Below are positions 8,208 to 17,176 of a DNA stretch of 33,383 bases, piece after piece. The number at the start of each line of letters is the position of its first letter. The stretch's first letter is position 1. Position numbers and translations under genes: made by a program. Origin of the DNA: Candidatus Acidiferrum typicum (GTDB taxonomy: Bacteria > Acidobacteriota > Terriglobia > Acidiferrales > UBA7541); the NCBI GenBank assembly GCA_002478115.1, contig DLMH01000155.1, forward strand, positions 1 to 33,383, in the 5' to 3' direction. The notes beneath the pieces were generated by a model. The model saw only the letters and a list, made by a program, of their open reading frames with translations. It did no database searches and was not told the DNA's origin.

Positions 8208-9494
8208 ATGGATAAACGAAAATTTCTTTTTGCTTCGCTTTCTGGCTTGATCGGGGATATCGCCTGGCAGGTGAGCAAGGAAGGCCACGAAGTTCGCTAC
8301 TACATTGAAGCGGCAAAAGAACGCGACATCGCCGATGGCCTCGTCGCCAAATCCAAGGACTGGGAAAAGGACGCCAACTGGGCCGACATTGTCGTTTTTG
8401 ACGACACCCTTGGCCAGGGCACCAGAGCGCAGACTCTACGCGCCGGCGGCAAGCCCGTCATCGGCGGCACGCCCTACACCGATAATCTGGAAGACGATCG
8501 CACCTTCGGCCAGGAAGAACTGAAGAAGGCCGGCGTCACCATCATTCCGTATCAGGAATTCGATTCGTTCGATCCCGCCATCGAGTTTGTCAAGAAAAAT
8601 CCCGATCGCTACGTCATCAAGCCCAGCGGCGAAGCGCAAAACGTCAAGCGCCGCCTGTTTGTGGGAGAAGAAGAAGACGGCATTGACGTCATCGGCATGC
8701 TGGAAGCGTACAAACGGGCCTTTTCCGAAGAAATCAAGGTTTTCCAGTTGCAGCGTCGCGTCAACGGCGTCGAAGTGGCCGTGGGCGGATTCTTCAACGG
8801 CAAGAAATTCATCACTCCCATCAACATCAATTTCGAGCACAAAAAGCTGTTCCCTGGCGAAGTCGGCCCGCCCACCGGCGAAATGGGCACGTCGATGTTC
8901 TGGAGCGAGCCCAACGCGCTGTTCAATCGCACGCTGCTGAAAATGGAGCCGAAGCTCGCCGAAGAAGGCTACGTCGGCTACATTGACGTGAATTGCATCG
9001 TCAACAACAACGGCATTTATCCGCTCGAGTTCACCTCGCGCTTCGGCTATCCCACGATCAGCATCCAGCAGGAAGGCATGCTCACGCCCATCAGCGAGTT
9101 TTTCTGGGATCTGGCCAATGGACAGGAGCCCAAGTGGCGCACGCGCAGCGGCTTTCAGATTGGCGTGCGCATCGTGGTGCCGCCATTTCCCTTCGACGAC
9201 GAAGAAACGTTCAACTCCTTCTCCAAGAACGCCGCCATCGTTTTCAAGCGGCCGATGAACGAAGGCATCCACATCGAAGACGTCAAGGAAGTGAACGGGC
9301 AGTGGGTTGTCGCCGGCACTTCGGGCGTGGTCCTGATCGTTTGCGGCATCGGGCAGACCATGAAGCAGGCGCAAGCGCAGGTCTATTCGCGCATCAAGAA
9401 CATTCTGATCCCCAACATGTACTACCGCACGGACATCGGCGACCGCTGGGTGGAAGATTCGGACAAATTGCACAATTGGGGATACCTGAGATAA
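8208..9494 (+). CDS. PurD-like ATP-grasp ligase
   Basis: The 428-residue protein resembles phosphoribosylamine-glycine ligase in order: a Rossmann-like N-domain (FLFASLSGLIGDIAW, ADIVVFDD), an ATP-grasp core (RYVIKPSGEAQNVKRR, SEEIKVFQLQRRVNGVEVAVGGFFNG), then the acidic and Asn metal residues YIDVNCIVNNNGIYPLEFTSRFG, and a C-terminal cap. The usual PurD N-terminal GxGGREHA loop is absent, and no purine gene lies nearby. It may therefore be a divergent PurD or a ligase for another amine/carboxylate pair. The ATG at 8208 is chosen because MDKRKFLFASLSG opens the fold; the ATG at 8166 would add 14 unlikely residues. The ribosome site is weak. Confidence 0.65.
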   Translation: MDKRKFLFASLSGLIGDIAWQVSKEGHEVRYYIEAAKERDIADGLVAKSKDWEKDANWADIVVFDDTLGQGTRAQTLRAGGKPVIGGTPYTDNLEDDRTFGQEELKKAGVTIIPYQEFDSFDPAIEFVKKNPDRYVIKPSGEAQNVKRRLFVGEEEDGIDVIGMLEAYKRAFSEEIKVFQLQRRVNGVEVAVGGFFNGKKFITPININFEHKKLFPGEVGPPTGEMGTSMFWSEPNALFNRTLLKMEPKLAEEGYVGYIDVNCIVNNNGIYPLEFTSRFGYPTISIQQEGMLTPISEFFWDLANGQEPKWRTRSGFQIGVRIVVPPFPFDDEETFNSFSKNAAIVFKRPMNEGIHIEDVKEVNGQWVVAGTSGVVLIVCGIGQTMKQAQAQVYSRIKNILIPNMYYRTDIGDRWVEDSDKLHNWGYLR

Positions 9495-9623
9495 CGATGG
9501 TTTTTGTAGGGGCGCAGCACGCTACGTCCCGGTTTGGCAAGAACACCACTGCTGGACCTCTACCGAGGGCGCTTGCAGAAACGCCAAATAGGTGCGAGTG
9601 GTACGGGTCAGGTTGTGCAGGCG

Positions 9624-9639
9624 CGGGGCTTGCGCCCCG
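9624..9639. repeat. Short GC palindrome
   Basis: CGGGGC and GCCCCG arms (6 bp) flank a 4-base loop in the convergent gap 9495-9758. Nearby bases (GTAGGGGCGCAGCACGCTACG at 9508-9528) look like another dispersed repeat unit. There is no T-tract, so termination is possible but not shown. Confidence 0.45.
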
Positions 9640-9758
9640 AAGAATCTCAACGGACACGCCCTGCACCATCCCAAGTTGAGGTCCTTCGGCGATCCTCATC
9701 GGATAGCCTCAGGATGCCACCGCCTTGTTAAGAGGCGACAGGCGGCTGATGGCGGGCT

Positions 9759-10478
9759 TCAGTTGGCAATCGTCAATTCCACTTCGGTGTTCGCGGGGAT
9801 GGGCGATCCGCCTGTGGGGGACTGGTCGATCACCGTGCCGTGGGGCCACTGCGACGCGGCGACGTAGTTTGTTTTGTGGCGCAGGTTGGTCTGGTCCAGA
9901 CGATGCTGCACTTCGATTTCATTCGAGCCAATGAAATAAGGCATCACATACGAGGTTTCACGTTGTCCCGCGGAGACCAGCACATCCACGCGTGGCGTGG
10001 CCGCACCATTACCGGGCTTGGGATTCTGCTGTACCACGGTGTCCATCGGCTGATCCGGCAGGGCCAGAGAGGAAACTTCGCCCACCTGCAGTCCCGCGCG
10101 CAGGAATTCAATGCGCGAAACGCGCAGGGTGTTGCCCTCCAAGTTCGGTATCTGCAATTCGCGTTGTCCCAGGCTTAACACCACGTGCGCCTGCTGCGAA
10201 ACCTTCATCAACATTCCCGGCGGCGGCGTCTGGCGCACCACCTGATTGATGGGTACATCGCTGTAGACACGGTCCGCGACGCGCAGGATCAAGCCATTCG
10301 AGCGCAGGGCCTGGCTGGCCTCGGCAACGTTTTTTCCGACGAGGTTGGGCATGGTCGTTTCACGCCCGTGAATGGCGATGCGCATCGCCGTGATGGCGCT
10401 GAGAAAAGCCGCGGAGGCCAGGATGAACACGAGGAAACCCATGCGGCCCAGCCATTCCACTCGTTCGAGAATGCTCAT
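9759..10478 (-). CDS. Membrane-anchored protein with three PASTA domains
   Basis: The 239-residue protein has one N-terminal membrane helix (MGFLVFILASAAFLSAITAM) and then three PASTA repeats, at about residues 42-107, 108-175 and 176-238. Each has the usual core of a Pro followed by an alpha helix and a closing VVLSLG or VELTIAN strand. PASTA domains bind peptidoglycan fragments and usually sit on Ser/Thr kinases or penicillin-binding proteins, but no kinase or transpeptidase is attached here, so this is a stand-alone extracytoplasmic sensor or wall-binding protein. It lies downstream of the TldD-like pair and is separated from it by 201 bases that include a palindrome, so cotranscription is uncertain. 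No clear ribosome site precedes the ATG. Confidence 0.85.
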   Translation of the reverse strand: MSILERVEWLGRMGFLVFILASAAFLSAITAMRIAIHGRETTMPNLVGKNVAEASQALRSNGLILRVADRVYSDVPINQVVRQTPPPGMLMKVSQQAHVVLSLGQRELQIPNLEGNTLRVSRIEFLRAGLQVGEVSSLALPDQPMDTVVQQNPKPGNGAATPRVDVLVSAGQRETSYVMPYFIGSNEIEVQHRLDQTNLRHKTNYVAASQWPHGTVIDQSPTGGSPIPANTEVELTIAN

Positions 10479-10631
10479 AAGCAGGAGTTTCGGACGTTAC
10501 CCCAGCGGCGTCAATTCTTTTCTGGCGGGGCAGTGCGCGGGAGAAGGGTTTCTCGCCAAGGAGCGGCGATGGAAAAGCCGCATGGCTCGAAGCCTCACCC
10601 TGTGCTACAAACGCTGGCAAACCCAAGAGCA

Positions 10632-10649
10632 GCCAATCTAAAGATTGGC
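10632..10649. repeat. 8-bp-arm palindrome downstream of the TldD-like pair
   Basis: GCCAATCT (10632-10639) pairs with AGATTGGC (10642-10649) across a 2-base loop, 31 bases beyond the stop of the second TldD-like gene. Transcribed on the minus strand it is followed by TGCTCTTGGG, not a T-run. It is a weak terminator or a dispersed repeat. Confidence 0.4.
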
Positions 10650-10679
10650 CACTTCAAAGGCGAATCAGTCATCCCGCAG

Positions 10680-12362
10680 TTATTTCTTCAGCGCTGGCGC
10701 CGGATACTCCGGGAGCTTTTCCTTGCTGGTGTCCGCCCGCTTCACTTCCAGCTCATCGAAGAGCAGCGAAGGGCAGATGATCGTTTGCGGCACGCCGCCC
10801 ATGCGGTTGCTCACCAGCGGATCGTTGCCCACGGCGATCAGGTCGTTGCGCAGCGCGCGCACATCCAATTCATTGAACACCGCGCCGCGCACGAGTTCTT
10901 CGCGGCCGTCGCTGGCGTACACGCGATAGAGCAGCCGGGGCGAATTGCCCGGCCCCAGCGTTTCCACGCGATACGCATAGGGCTTGCTCTCCTCCGAAGC
11001 CATCTGCATGATCTGCTTCTTCAAATCCGCGGGCGATTCCGGCTCCGAACTCTTCAGGATCAGCGTGCCGACCCCGGGTTGCGGCGAGGTTCCCGGCGCG
11101 GCCCGCCCGTGACCATTCGAAGCGGGGAAATCGCGGATGGGCTGGCGTCCGACCAGATAGTTCTGCAGCGTGCCGTCGCCGACCAGCGTAACCGCTTGGG
11201 ACTTCACGCCTTCTTCATCCACGTCGTAGCTGCCCAGCAGATTCTTTCCCTGAAATTGATGAATCGTGGGATCGTCCACCACGCTGACAAATTTCGGCAG
11301 GACACGCGTCTTGTAGCTGGTCGCAAACGTTCCCGTCGTGCGGTTGGGCCGCCCGAGTTGCGGCTTGTGCCCCAGGATGTTGCTTCCGACCAGGCCGGCA
11401 AAGATGTCGTCTGCGGCATCCGGCGCGAAGAGAACCGGCCCGCGGTAGGACTCCTCGACGATGGGCGCATCGCGCAGCGCCTTCAGCGTGTCCAGCATCT
11501 GCTTCGATTCTTTCAGCAGCGCGTCGTGCGATGGGAGTTCCTCCGGGCGCTCTTCGCTCCAGAAGGGATTGCGGCTGAGCCGCATGCCATCCGCAGCTTG
11601 CGTCGCGCCGCTCAGCGCCACCGTGGCGGTGGACTGGCCATTGCGCACAATTGTGCCTTCGGAATTCACGAAATACTCGTTGACTGAAGAGAAGCGCGCC
11701 GACGCACTTACCGACTGCACTTCGGGATACTGGCGGTAGAGATCGCTGGCATCCTGCAGCGTGTTGTTCCAGGCGGCTTCGTCCACTTTCAGTTTCACCG
11801 TGGGGCCCACGGAAGAGACCACGGGCGCGCGCGCAAAATCGTCCACGGGGTTGGGATCCGCCGTGAATTGCTTCAACGCCGAGAGCTTTTCCGCGTAAGC
11901 GTTCGCCGCGGCCTTGTAGGCCTCGTCGGTCAGCAGCCAGATCTGGCGTCGCAGCGCGATCTGATCGTCATCGAGCGGCAGGATCGAAGCCGTGCCCACG
12001 CCCTGGCTATAGAAGCTGTCCTGCTTGTAGTCGCCGATGCGCACCACCACGCGGATCACGCGCAGGTGCGACCTCTGGCTCTCCCGCAACGCGCCGAACG
12101 CCGCCTCCGCGGTGAACTCGTCCACGTCGTTCACGCGATATTCGATGTAGTAGGGCGCCTGCACCTGGTCCATCTTGAGTTGCGCCTTGGAGCGGTCCAG
12201 TTCGGTCAGCAGCGCCTCAAACAAGGCGTCGCCCTTCGCGGCATCGTGCGCGGCTGCCGTCGGTCCATCCGCAACGTGGGGCGCCTTTGCGGTGCGCGCC
12301 AAAAGCGGCTGCGCCATCGCGCATGCCATAAGCAAAATCACCGCTAATGCCGGTCGCTTCAT
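10680..12362 (-). CDS. Secreted TldD/PmbA-family protein lacking the metal site
   Basis: The 560-residue product has a signal peptide (MKRPALAVILLMACAMAQPLLA) and the TldD/PmbA fold. The zinc-binding HExxxH of the family is degenerate: the aligned stretch reads GLVGSNILGHKPQ, with S327-N328 in place of His-Glu and only H332 kept. The C-terminal metal-ligand Cys is also lost (SNRMGGVP against FNGVCG in its neighbour). It is therefore predicted to be non-catalytic, comparable to TldE/PmbA, which pairs with catalytic TldD in E. coli. The start at 12362 begins the signal peptide and lies 14 bases after the upstream stop, consistent with a coupled operon. Export is unusual, since classical TldD/TldE are cytoplasmic. 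Confidence 0.85.
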   Translation of the reverse strand: MKRPALAVILLMACAMAQPLLARTAKAPHVADGPTAAAHDAAKGDALFEALLTELDRSKAQLKMDQVQAPYYIEYRVNDVDEFTAEAAFGALRESQRSHLRVIRVVVRIGDYKQDSFYSQGVGTASILPLDDDQIALRRQIWLLTDEAYKAAANAYAEKLSALKQFTADPNPVDDFARAPVVSSVGPTVKLKVDEAAWNNTLQDASDLYRQYPEVQSVSASARFSSVNEYFVNSEGTIVRNGQSTATVALSGATQAADGMRLSRNPFWSEERPEELPSHDALLKESKQMLDTLKALRDAPIVEESYRGPVLFAPDAADDIFAGLVGSNILGHKPQLGRPNRTTGTFATSYKTRVLPKFVSVVDDPTIHQFQGKNLLGSYDVDEEGVKSQAVTLVGDGTLQNYLVGRQPIRDFPASNGHGRAAPGTSPQPGVGTLILKSSEPESPADLKKQIMQMASEESKPYAYRVETLGPGNSPRLLYRVYASDGREELVRGAVFNELDVRALRNDLIAVGNDPLVSNRMGGVPQTIICPSLLFDELEVKRADTSKEKLPEYPAPALKK

Positions 12363-12376
12363 CGCAGGGTTACTCT

Positions 12377-14221
12377 TCACGGCTTCACCTCTGTCTTGTT
12401 GCCGGCATCTTTGCTCGAAGCCGTATTTTCCAATCCCGGTGCGGGCAGAATCGGGGGACGTTCCCGCTCGTGCGCGCGCTTCTGCACTTCCATTTCGCTG
12501 AACAGCATCGCCGGCGCTACGGCCGAAACCGGGACGCTGCCGCTTTCCGCGCCGCACACTCCGTTGAAGACATGCTGCTTGTCGCCCGTGGCAATGATGC
12601 GCGTCAAAGCCGCCAGCGGTGTACCCACGATGTCCACGCCGCGCACCAGTTCGTCCGGCCGCCCGTCGGCGTACACCTTGTAAACTATAACCGGGAGCAC
12701 CTGAAATGCCTGCGGCAGCGACCTGCGCGTCAGCGTGAAGCCGCCCTGGATGTCGTCAAAGTACAGCCCGTAGGGTTTCCCCTGTTTCTTAACCTCTTCA
12801 ATCAACTTCTCGCGCATCTGCGCTTCCGGGAAGCTCTGGCTGGAGGACACAATCAGGTTTCCCTGGCGCCCCGTAGGCATCAATCCCGGCTGATTGCGGC
12901 CATGCCCATTGGACTTGTCGAAACCCTTGATGGGCATGCGCGACATCAGAAAGTTCTTCAGCACACCGTTCTGGATCACTTCCACGCGCTGCGCCGGCAC
13001 TCCTTCATTGTCATACTCATAGGTGCCGGAGAGTTCCACGCCGTCCAGTTCGCGGATCGTCGGATCATCTGCCACGCTGAGAAATGTCGGCAAAACTTCC
13101 TGCCCGACTTTTTTTGTGAACGTTTGCCCTTCTTCTTCGTCGCGTTGCCGGTGGCCTTCCAGGCGATGCCCCAGAACTTCATGGAAGAACACGGCCGCGG
13201 CGCGCCCGCTGAGGAGCGCGGGACCCGCGTAGGGCTCCGCCACCGGAGCGGTGCGCAACGCCTTGAGGTCGGCAGCCATCTTCTCGATCTTGGCGTTCAA
13301 TTCCGTTTCGCTGGGCAAGCCTTTTGCGGATGGCGCCTGAAATGTTTCCACGCGCAACAGGTCCATCCCGTCATCGGCACGCGTTTGCGCTTCGATTACC
13401 AGCCGGGTGGAGGCGCTGGGAATGGTGATCATGGCGCCTTCGCTGGAGACGATCCGCGAACTCGCTGCGGAAACCTGCAAAAACACGCTGGCGAAGTAAA
13501 CGTCGGCGTATTTCCGGAAAGCACCGGAAAGCCGGCGGATTTCGCCTTCCCACGCCGCGCGATCGAACGGGGGCGGGGTCAGCTTTTCGCCGACGTGCAC
13601 TTTGGCGTCTTCCTTGGAGAAGTCTGGCGACTTATCCTCCTCTTCCGCGCGCACCGCGGTGTTCGTCTTCACGTTGAGGAACGCCGGCGCGGCGCGCTTG
13701 TAGGCGCGATCGGTCAGCTCCCACAGGACGCGCGCCGTGGCATCCGCATCATTTTCCAGGGGTAACGTGCCGCTGGTCATGCCGCTCTGCCGGCTTTGCC
13801 CGTGCGTGTTGTCGAGCGCCGGCCCGCCCACGCGCATGGTGACGTCCGCCGAACGCCGCTTCACGGCGGTGTTGGTCAGCAGGCCGCCGTAAGCTCCGGC
13901 AATCACGATCTGGTCCTGATCGTAGACGGTGTAGCTCAAGTAGTAGGGAGGAGTATCGCTCTTGGCGAGGTCTGTCTTTGCGCGGCTCAACTCTGCCTGC
14001 ATGGTCGCCAACAGCGGATCGGCCGCTGCCGCGGAAGCCGCGTTGGCGGGAGCCTTGTCCGTGGCAGTGGCAACGGCGCCCGGCGCGAAGCAAGCCAGTA
14101 GCGCGGCCAAAAGCCACGAGGCCACCTGGCGCAGCCGTGGCCGTGGCGGGTCACCACCGGCGATCGCAAAATAGGGACTTGTGTTCCGCGGCTTTCGCCC
14201 TAGTGGGCATACGCTATTCAT
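12377..14221 (-). CDS. Secreted TldD-family metallopeptidase with intact HExxxH
   Basis: The 614-residue product has a signal-type hydrophobic segment at about residues 34-52 (ASWLLAALLACFAPGAVATA) after an unusually long n-region. The family metal site is present: H347-E348-V-L-G-H352 (FFHEVLGHRLEGH) and C556 (FNGVCGAES), the third ligand. Other family marks are the DDPTIRELDG strand and the NGHGRNQPG loop. It would be a metallopeptidase acting outside the cytoplasm, probably with its catalytically dead neighbour, which follows after 14 bases. The ATG at 14221 has GGGAG about 11 bases upstream. The substrate is unknown; classical TldD/E processes microcin precursors and unfolded peptides. 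Confidence 0.88.
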   Translation of the reverse strand: MNSVCPLGRKPRNTSPYFAIAGGDPPRPRLRQVASWLLAALLACFAPGAVATATDKAPANAASAAAADPLLATMQAELSRAKTDLAKSDTPPYYLSYTVYDQDQIVIAGAYGGLLTNTAVKRRSADVTMRVGGPALDNTHGQSRQSGMTSGTLPLENDADATARVLWELTDRAYKRAAPAFLNVKTNTAVRAEEEDKSPDFSKEDAKVHVGEKLTPPPFDRAAWEGEIRRLSGAFRKYADVYFASVFLQVSAASSRIVSSEGAMITIPSASTRLVIEAQTRADDGMDLLRVETFQAPSAKGLPSETELNAKIEKMAADLKALRTAPVAEPYAGPALLSGRAAAVFFHEVLGHRLEGHRQRDEEEGQTFTKKVGQEVLPTFLSVADDPTIRELDGVELSGTYEYDNEGVPAQRVEVIQNGVLKNFLMSRMPIKGFDKSNGHGRNQPGLMPTGRQGNLIVSSSQSFPEAQMREKLIEEVKKQGKPYGLYFDDIQGGFTLTRRSLPQAFQVLPVIVYKVYADGRPDELVRGVDIVGTPLAALTRIIATGDKQHVFNGVCGAESGSVPVSAVAPAMLFSEMEVQKRAHERERPPILPAPGLENTASSKDAGNKTEVKP

Positions 14222-14305
14222 GAAGGTTTGACTCCCGGTATTCCGTGAACATTTTTCATCGTGGTGTAATGCGCGAGTATGCCTGAGCGGAAGAGGTTGC
14301 GCAAA

Positions 14306-15322
14306 TTACGCTTTGCCCAAACGTTCGCCCGCTTGCAGCCGCGCGCCACGCGCAAACTCGGCCGCGGATACTTGCTTGCGTCCTTCTAGTTTGACGGACG
14401 TTAGCTCCAATACGCTGCCTTGCCCGCAAACCACGCGCAACCGTTCGCTGGTTGTCAGCAGCGTGCCCGGCGTGGCCTGCTCCATTACTTTGGAGTGCGG
14501 CGGCTCGCCGCCGCTTTTGCGACTGAAAGCCCCGCCAACAGACTGTACTTCATCTTCTTTAGACACCGGCTTGCCCCACAGGTGGCAGATCTGCCCGCGA
14601 AAGTCTGTATAAGCGCCGGGCCACGGCGCAAAGCCGCGCATGCGGTTGTAAATCTCGTGCGCCGGACGCGCCCAGTCAATGCGCCCGTCTTCGCGCTGCA
14701 AGATCGGTGCGAGGCTTGCGACAGCGTCGTCTTGCGGCCGCCCTCGAAGCGTGTCTTCCGCCAGCGCGCGCAGCGTATTCGCCATGAGCGGCGCGCCCGC
14801 TTGGGCCAGGCGTACTGCCAGTTCCGGCGCCGTTTCTTCCTGGCCGATGGCCAATTCCTCCTGCACTAGGATTTCGCCGGTGTCCATGCCCGCGTCAATG
14901 CGCATCGTCGTACTCCCCGTGCGCGTTTCTCCAAGCACGATGGCCCAGTTGATGGGCGCGGCGCCGCGGTATTTTGGCAGCAGGGAAGCGTGCAGGTTGA
15001 TCCAGCCGATTTTGGGAATTGTCAGAAGGCGCGCGGGAATGATCTGGCCGTAGGCAATGATCACGATGACGTCCGGGGCCAGCGCGCGCAATTGCTCCTC
15101 GATTTCCGGTGCGCGAACTATTGCCGGTTGGTGCACCGGCAACTTCGCCGCCAGCGCCACTTCCTTCACGGGTGAAAAGGCAATTTTCTGCCCGCGACCT
15201 TTCGGGCGGTCCGGCTGCGTGAAGACGCCCACAACCTCGAAATCCGGCTGCTGGAGAAGATGCTGCAAGGAGGGAACGGCAAACTGCGGCGTGCCACAGA
15301 ACACCATCCGCAACCGGCTCAT
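14306..15322 (-). CDS. fmt: Methionyl-tRNA formyltransferase
   Basis: The 338-residue enzyme formylates initiator Met-tRNA using 10-formyl-THF. The N-terminal Rossmann domain begins RMVFCGTPQFAVPSL, and the hydrolase core contains INLHASLLPKYRGAAPINWA with the catalytic Asn and His, then GMDTGEIL. The C-terminal OB-like domain includes NRMRGFAPWPGAYT. Within that domain about 20 residues (EDEVQSVGGAFSRKSGGEPP) have no counterpart in the family as I know it; they are encoded by a DNA palindrome at 14497-14514, which makes the protein longer than the usual ~310. The GAGGA site 5 bases before the ATG supports the start. It follows def by 31 bases, the classic formyl-cycle pair. Confidence 0.96.
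   Translation of the reverse strand: MSRLRMVFCGTPQFAVPSLQHLLQQPDFEVVGVFTQPDRPKGRGQKIAFSPVKEVALAAKLPVHQPAIVRAPEIEEQLRALAPDVIVIIAYGQIIPARLLTIPKIGWINLHASLLPKYRGAAPINWAIVLGETRTGSTTMRIDAGMDTGEILVQEELAIGQEETAPELAVRLAQAGAPLMANTLRALAEDTLRGRPQDDAVASLAPILQREDGRIDWARPAHEIYNRMRGFAPWPGAYTDFRGQICHLWGKPVSKEDEVQSVGGAFSRKSGGEPPHSKVMEQATPGTLLTTSERLRVVCGQGSVLELTSVKLEGRKQVSAAEFARGARLQAGERLGKA
14497..14514. repeat. REP-like palindrome inside the fmt coding sequence
   Basis: GCGGCGGC (14497-14504) pairs with GCCGCCGC (14507-14514) over a TC loop, in frame within fmt. On the minus strand it is read as SGGEPPH. The flanks (TTTGGAGT before, TTTTGCGACTGAAAGCCCC after) resemble intergenic repeat units seen elsewhere in the window. 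Confidence 0.7.
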
Positions 15323-15353
15323 GGTGTCCTCGTTATTTGCGCACGCGTTGTAA

Positions 15354-15920
15354 TTACCACTCGCCTTGTTTCCGTAATTTCTTGATCTTGCGCCGGATCA
15401 GGTCGCGCTTCAGGATGCTCAGATGCTGCAGAAAGAGCACGCCGTTCAGGTGGTCAAGCTCATGGCAAAACGCGCGCGCCAGGAGATTTTCGCCGCGAAT
15501 CTCAAACGTCTCGCCCTTGGCGTTCTGCGCCCGCACGGTGACAAACTGCGGCCGGACCACGTACCCGCGGAACCCCGGAATCGAGAGGCAGCCCTCTTCC
15601 TCGCGGACTTCGCCTTCGGCGTGAATGATCTCCGGATTCACCATCACGATTTTTGCTTCGGGATTTTTGCCGGTGGTGACGTCCACCACGGTCAGGCGGA
15701 TGCTCTTCCCGATCTGCGGGGCCGCCAGGCCCACGCCTTGCGACGCGTACATCGTCGCGAACATATCCTCGGCGAGTTGTTCGAGTTCCGCGTCGAATCT
15801 CTTGATTGTGGCGCCCGGCTTTTCCAGTACCGGGTCGCCGTACTTGACGATCTTGTGGATGGTGCGCACCGGCGCCTGGGTGATTTGCGGCTCAGCGGCT
15901 TGCGTTTCCCTCACCGTCAT
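15354..15920 (-). CDS. def: Peptide deformylase
   Basis: The 188-residue metalloenzyme removes the N-formyl group from new proteins. All three family motifs are intact: GVGLAAPQIG (62-71), EEGCLSIPG with metal ligand C111, and HELDHLNG with H153, E154 and H157. The start at 15920 lies 7 bases after the aroC stop; longer in-frame ATGs at 16016 and 15953 would lie inside aroC and add residues absent from the family. The ribosome site is weak, so translation is probably coupled to aroC. The C-terminus is basic (RRKIKKLRKQGEW). Confidence 0.95.
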   Translation of the reverse strand: MTVRETQAAEPQITQAPVRTIHKIVKYGDPVLEKPGATIKRFDAELEQLAEDMFATMYASQGVGLAAPQIGKSIRLTVVDVTTGKNPEAKIVMVNPEIIHAEGEVREEEGCLSIPGFRGYVVRPQFVTVRAQNAKGETFEIRGENLLARAFCHELDHLNGVLFLQHLSILKRDLIRRKIKKLRKQGEW

Positions 15921-15927
15921 AATAATT

Positions 15928-17100
15928 TCAGAACTCGTCGATTTGTTGGGCATAGCTCTCGAAATTCCGCCGCATCTCGGCGAGCGAATCTCCTCCAAAT
16001 TTTTGCAGAAAAGCATCCGCTAGCACAAGTGCCACCATTGACTCTCCGGCAACACCCCCGGCCGGCACCACGCACCAGTCGGAACGCTCGTAGGCCGCTT
16101 GCACCGGCTCCTTGGTCACCATGTCCACGGTGCCCAGCGGTTTGCGCAGTGTCGAAATCGGCTTCAGGAAGCCGCGAATGACCAGATCCTCGCCGTTGGT
16201 GATGCCGCCCTCGAGCCCACCCGCGCGATTGGAGGCGCGGCGGAATTTTCGCGCACTCTTCTCATACCATATTTCGTCCTGCACTTCGCTGCCGAAGGAA
16301 CCCGCGGCGAGAATCCCGGAGCCGATCTCGACGGCCTTCACCGCTTGCACGCTCATCAGCGCCTGTGCCAGCTTGCCATCTAGTTTCTCGTCCCATTGCG
16401 CGTGCGAGCCGAGGCCGACCGGCAGATTGTGCGCAACGACCTCAAACACGCCGCCGACGGTATCTCCCGCTTTCAGTGCCGCGTCCACCTCGGCCTTCAT
16501 CTTTTCTTGCACGGCGGCATCCACGCAGCGCAACGGCGATTCCAGGTCCGCATTCACCGCGCGAATTTCGTCCCATGTTGCGGCGCGTTCCAGGCCCACG
16601 TTACGCACCTGAATCGTGTGGCTGGCGATTTCCGTGCCGAATTCCCGCAGCAGCAACTTCGCAAAAGCGCCCGCCGCGACGCGCGCTGCTGTTTCCCGAG
16701 CCGAAGCCCGCTCCAGGACGTATCGCGCATCATGAAAATTGAATTTTTGGGAGCCGGCCAGGTCCGCATGGCCCGGCCGCGGCGCTACCAGTTTTCGCGA
16801 AGCCGCTTCCGGCGAGTCCGTAGCTTCCACCGGAAGAATCTTTTCCCAATTGGCCCAGTCGCGATTCTCGATGCGAAGGGCAATGGGCGCGCCAATCGTC
16901 TGTCCGTGCCGCACGCCCGCAAACACGTCCGCGCGGTCCTTTTCAATTTTCTGGCGCCCGCCGCGCCCGTATCCCAATTGCCGCCGGTGCAGTTCGTGAT
17001 TGACAAACTCCAAATTCACACGCAGTCCCGCCGGCAATCCTGACAGGAACGTCAGGAGGGCCTGCCCGTGCGACTCCCCTGCGGTATAAAATCGCAGCAT
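15928..17100 (-). CDS. aroC: Chorismate synthase
   Basis: The 390-residue enzyme converts 5-enolpyruvylshikimate-3-phosphate to chorismate, using reduced FMN. Signatures are GESHG (8-12), the RPGHADLAGSQKF stretch and the RASARETAARVAAGA helix, followed by the GGLEGGITNGEDLVIR active-site region. Length fits the family. It heads the aroC-def-fmt cluster on the minus strand. TACACT (complement of 17110-17115) could be a -10, giving a very short leader. The mobile element at 17154-18211 inserted about 45 bases upstream of the start, so upstream control may have changed. Confidence 0.96.
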   Translation of the reverse strand: MLRFYTAGESHGQALLTFLSGLPAGLRVNLEFVNHELHRRQLGYGRGGRQKIEKDRADVFAGVRHGQTIGAPIALRIENRDWANWEKILPVEATDSPEAASRKLVAPRPGHADLAGSQKFNFHDARYVLERASARETAARVAAGAFAKLLLREFGTEIASHTIQVRNVGLERAATWDEIRAVNADLESPLRCVDAAVQEKMKAEVDAALKAGDTVGGVFEVVAHNLPVGLGSHAQWDEKLDGKLAQALMSVQAVKAVEIGSGILAAGSFGSEVQDEIWYEKSARKFRRASNRAGGLEGGITNGEDLVIRGFLKPISTLRKPLGTVDMVTKEPVQAAYERSDWCVVPAGGVAGESMVALVLADAFLQKFGGDSLAEMRRNFESYAQQIDEF

Positions 17101-17176
17101 TAACTATCCAGTGTATCGGCCACCGCCCCGCGCGTCCAGCATGTCTCTGGGGCGGTAGTGTCCTAATTTGACGTTC

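Noticed and set aside
7829..8278. 149-codon minus frame upstream of the BamD-like gene
   Set aside because: Crosses the start region of the PurD-like gene; only its last 45 codons are worth a note.
10185..13765. Long plus-strand frames opposite the TldD-like pair
   Set aside because: Antisense shadows of genes with clear signal peptides and family motifs.
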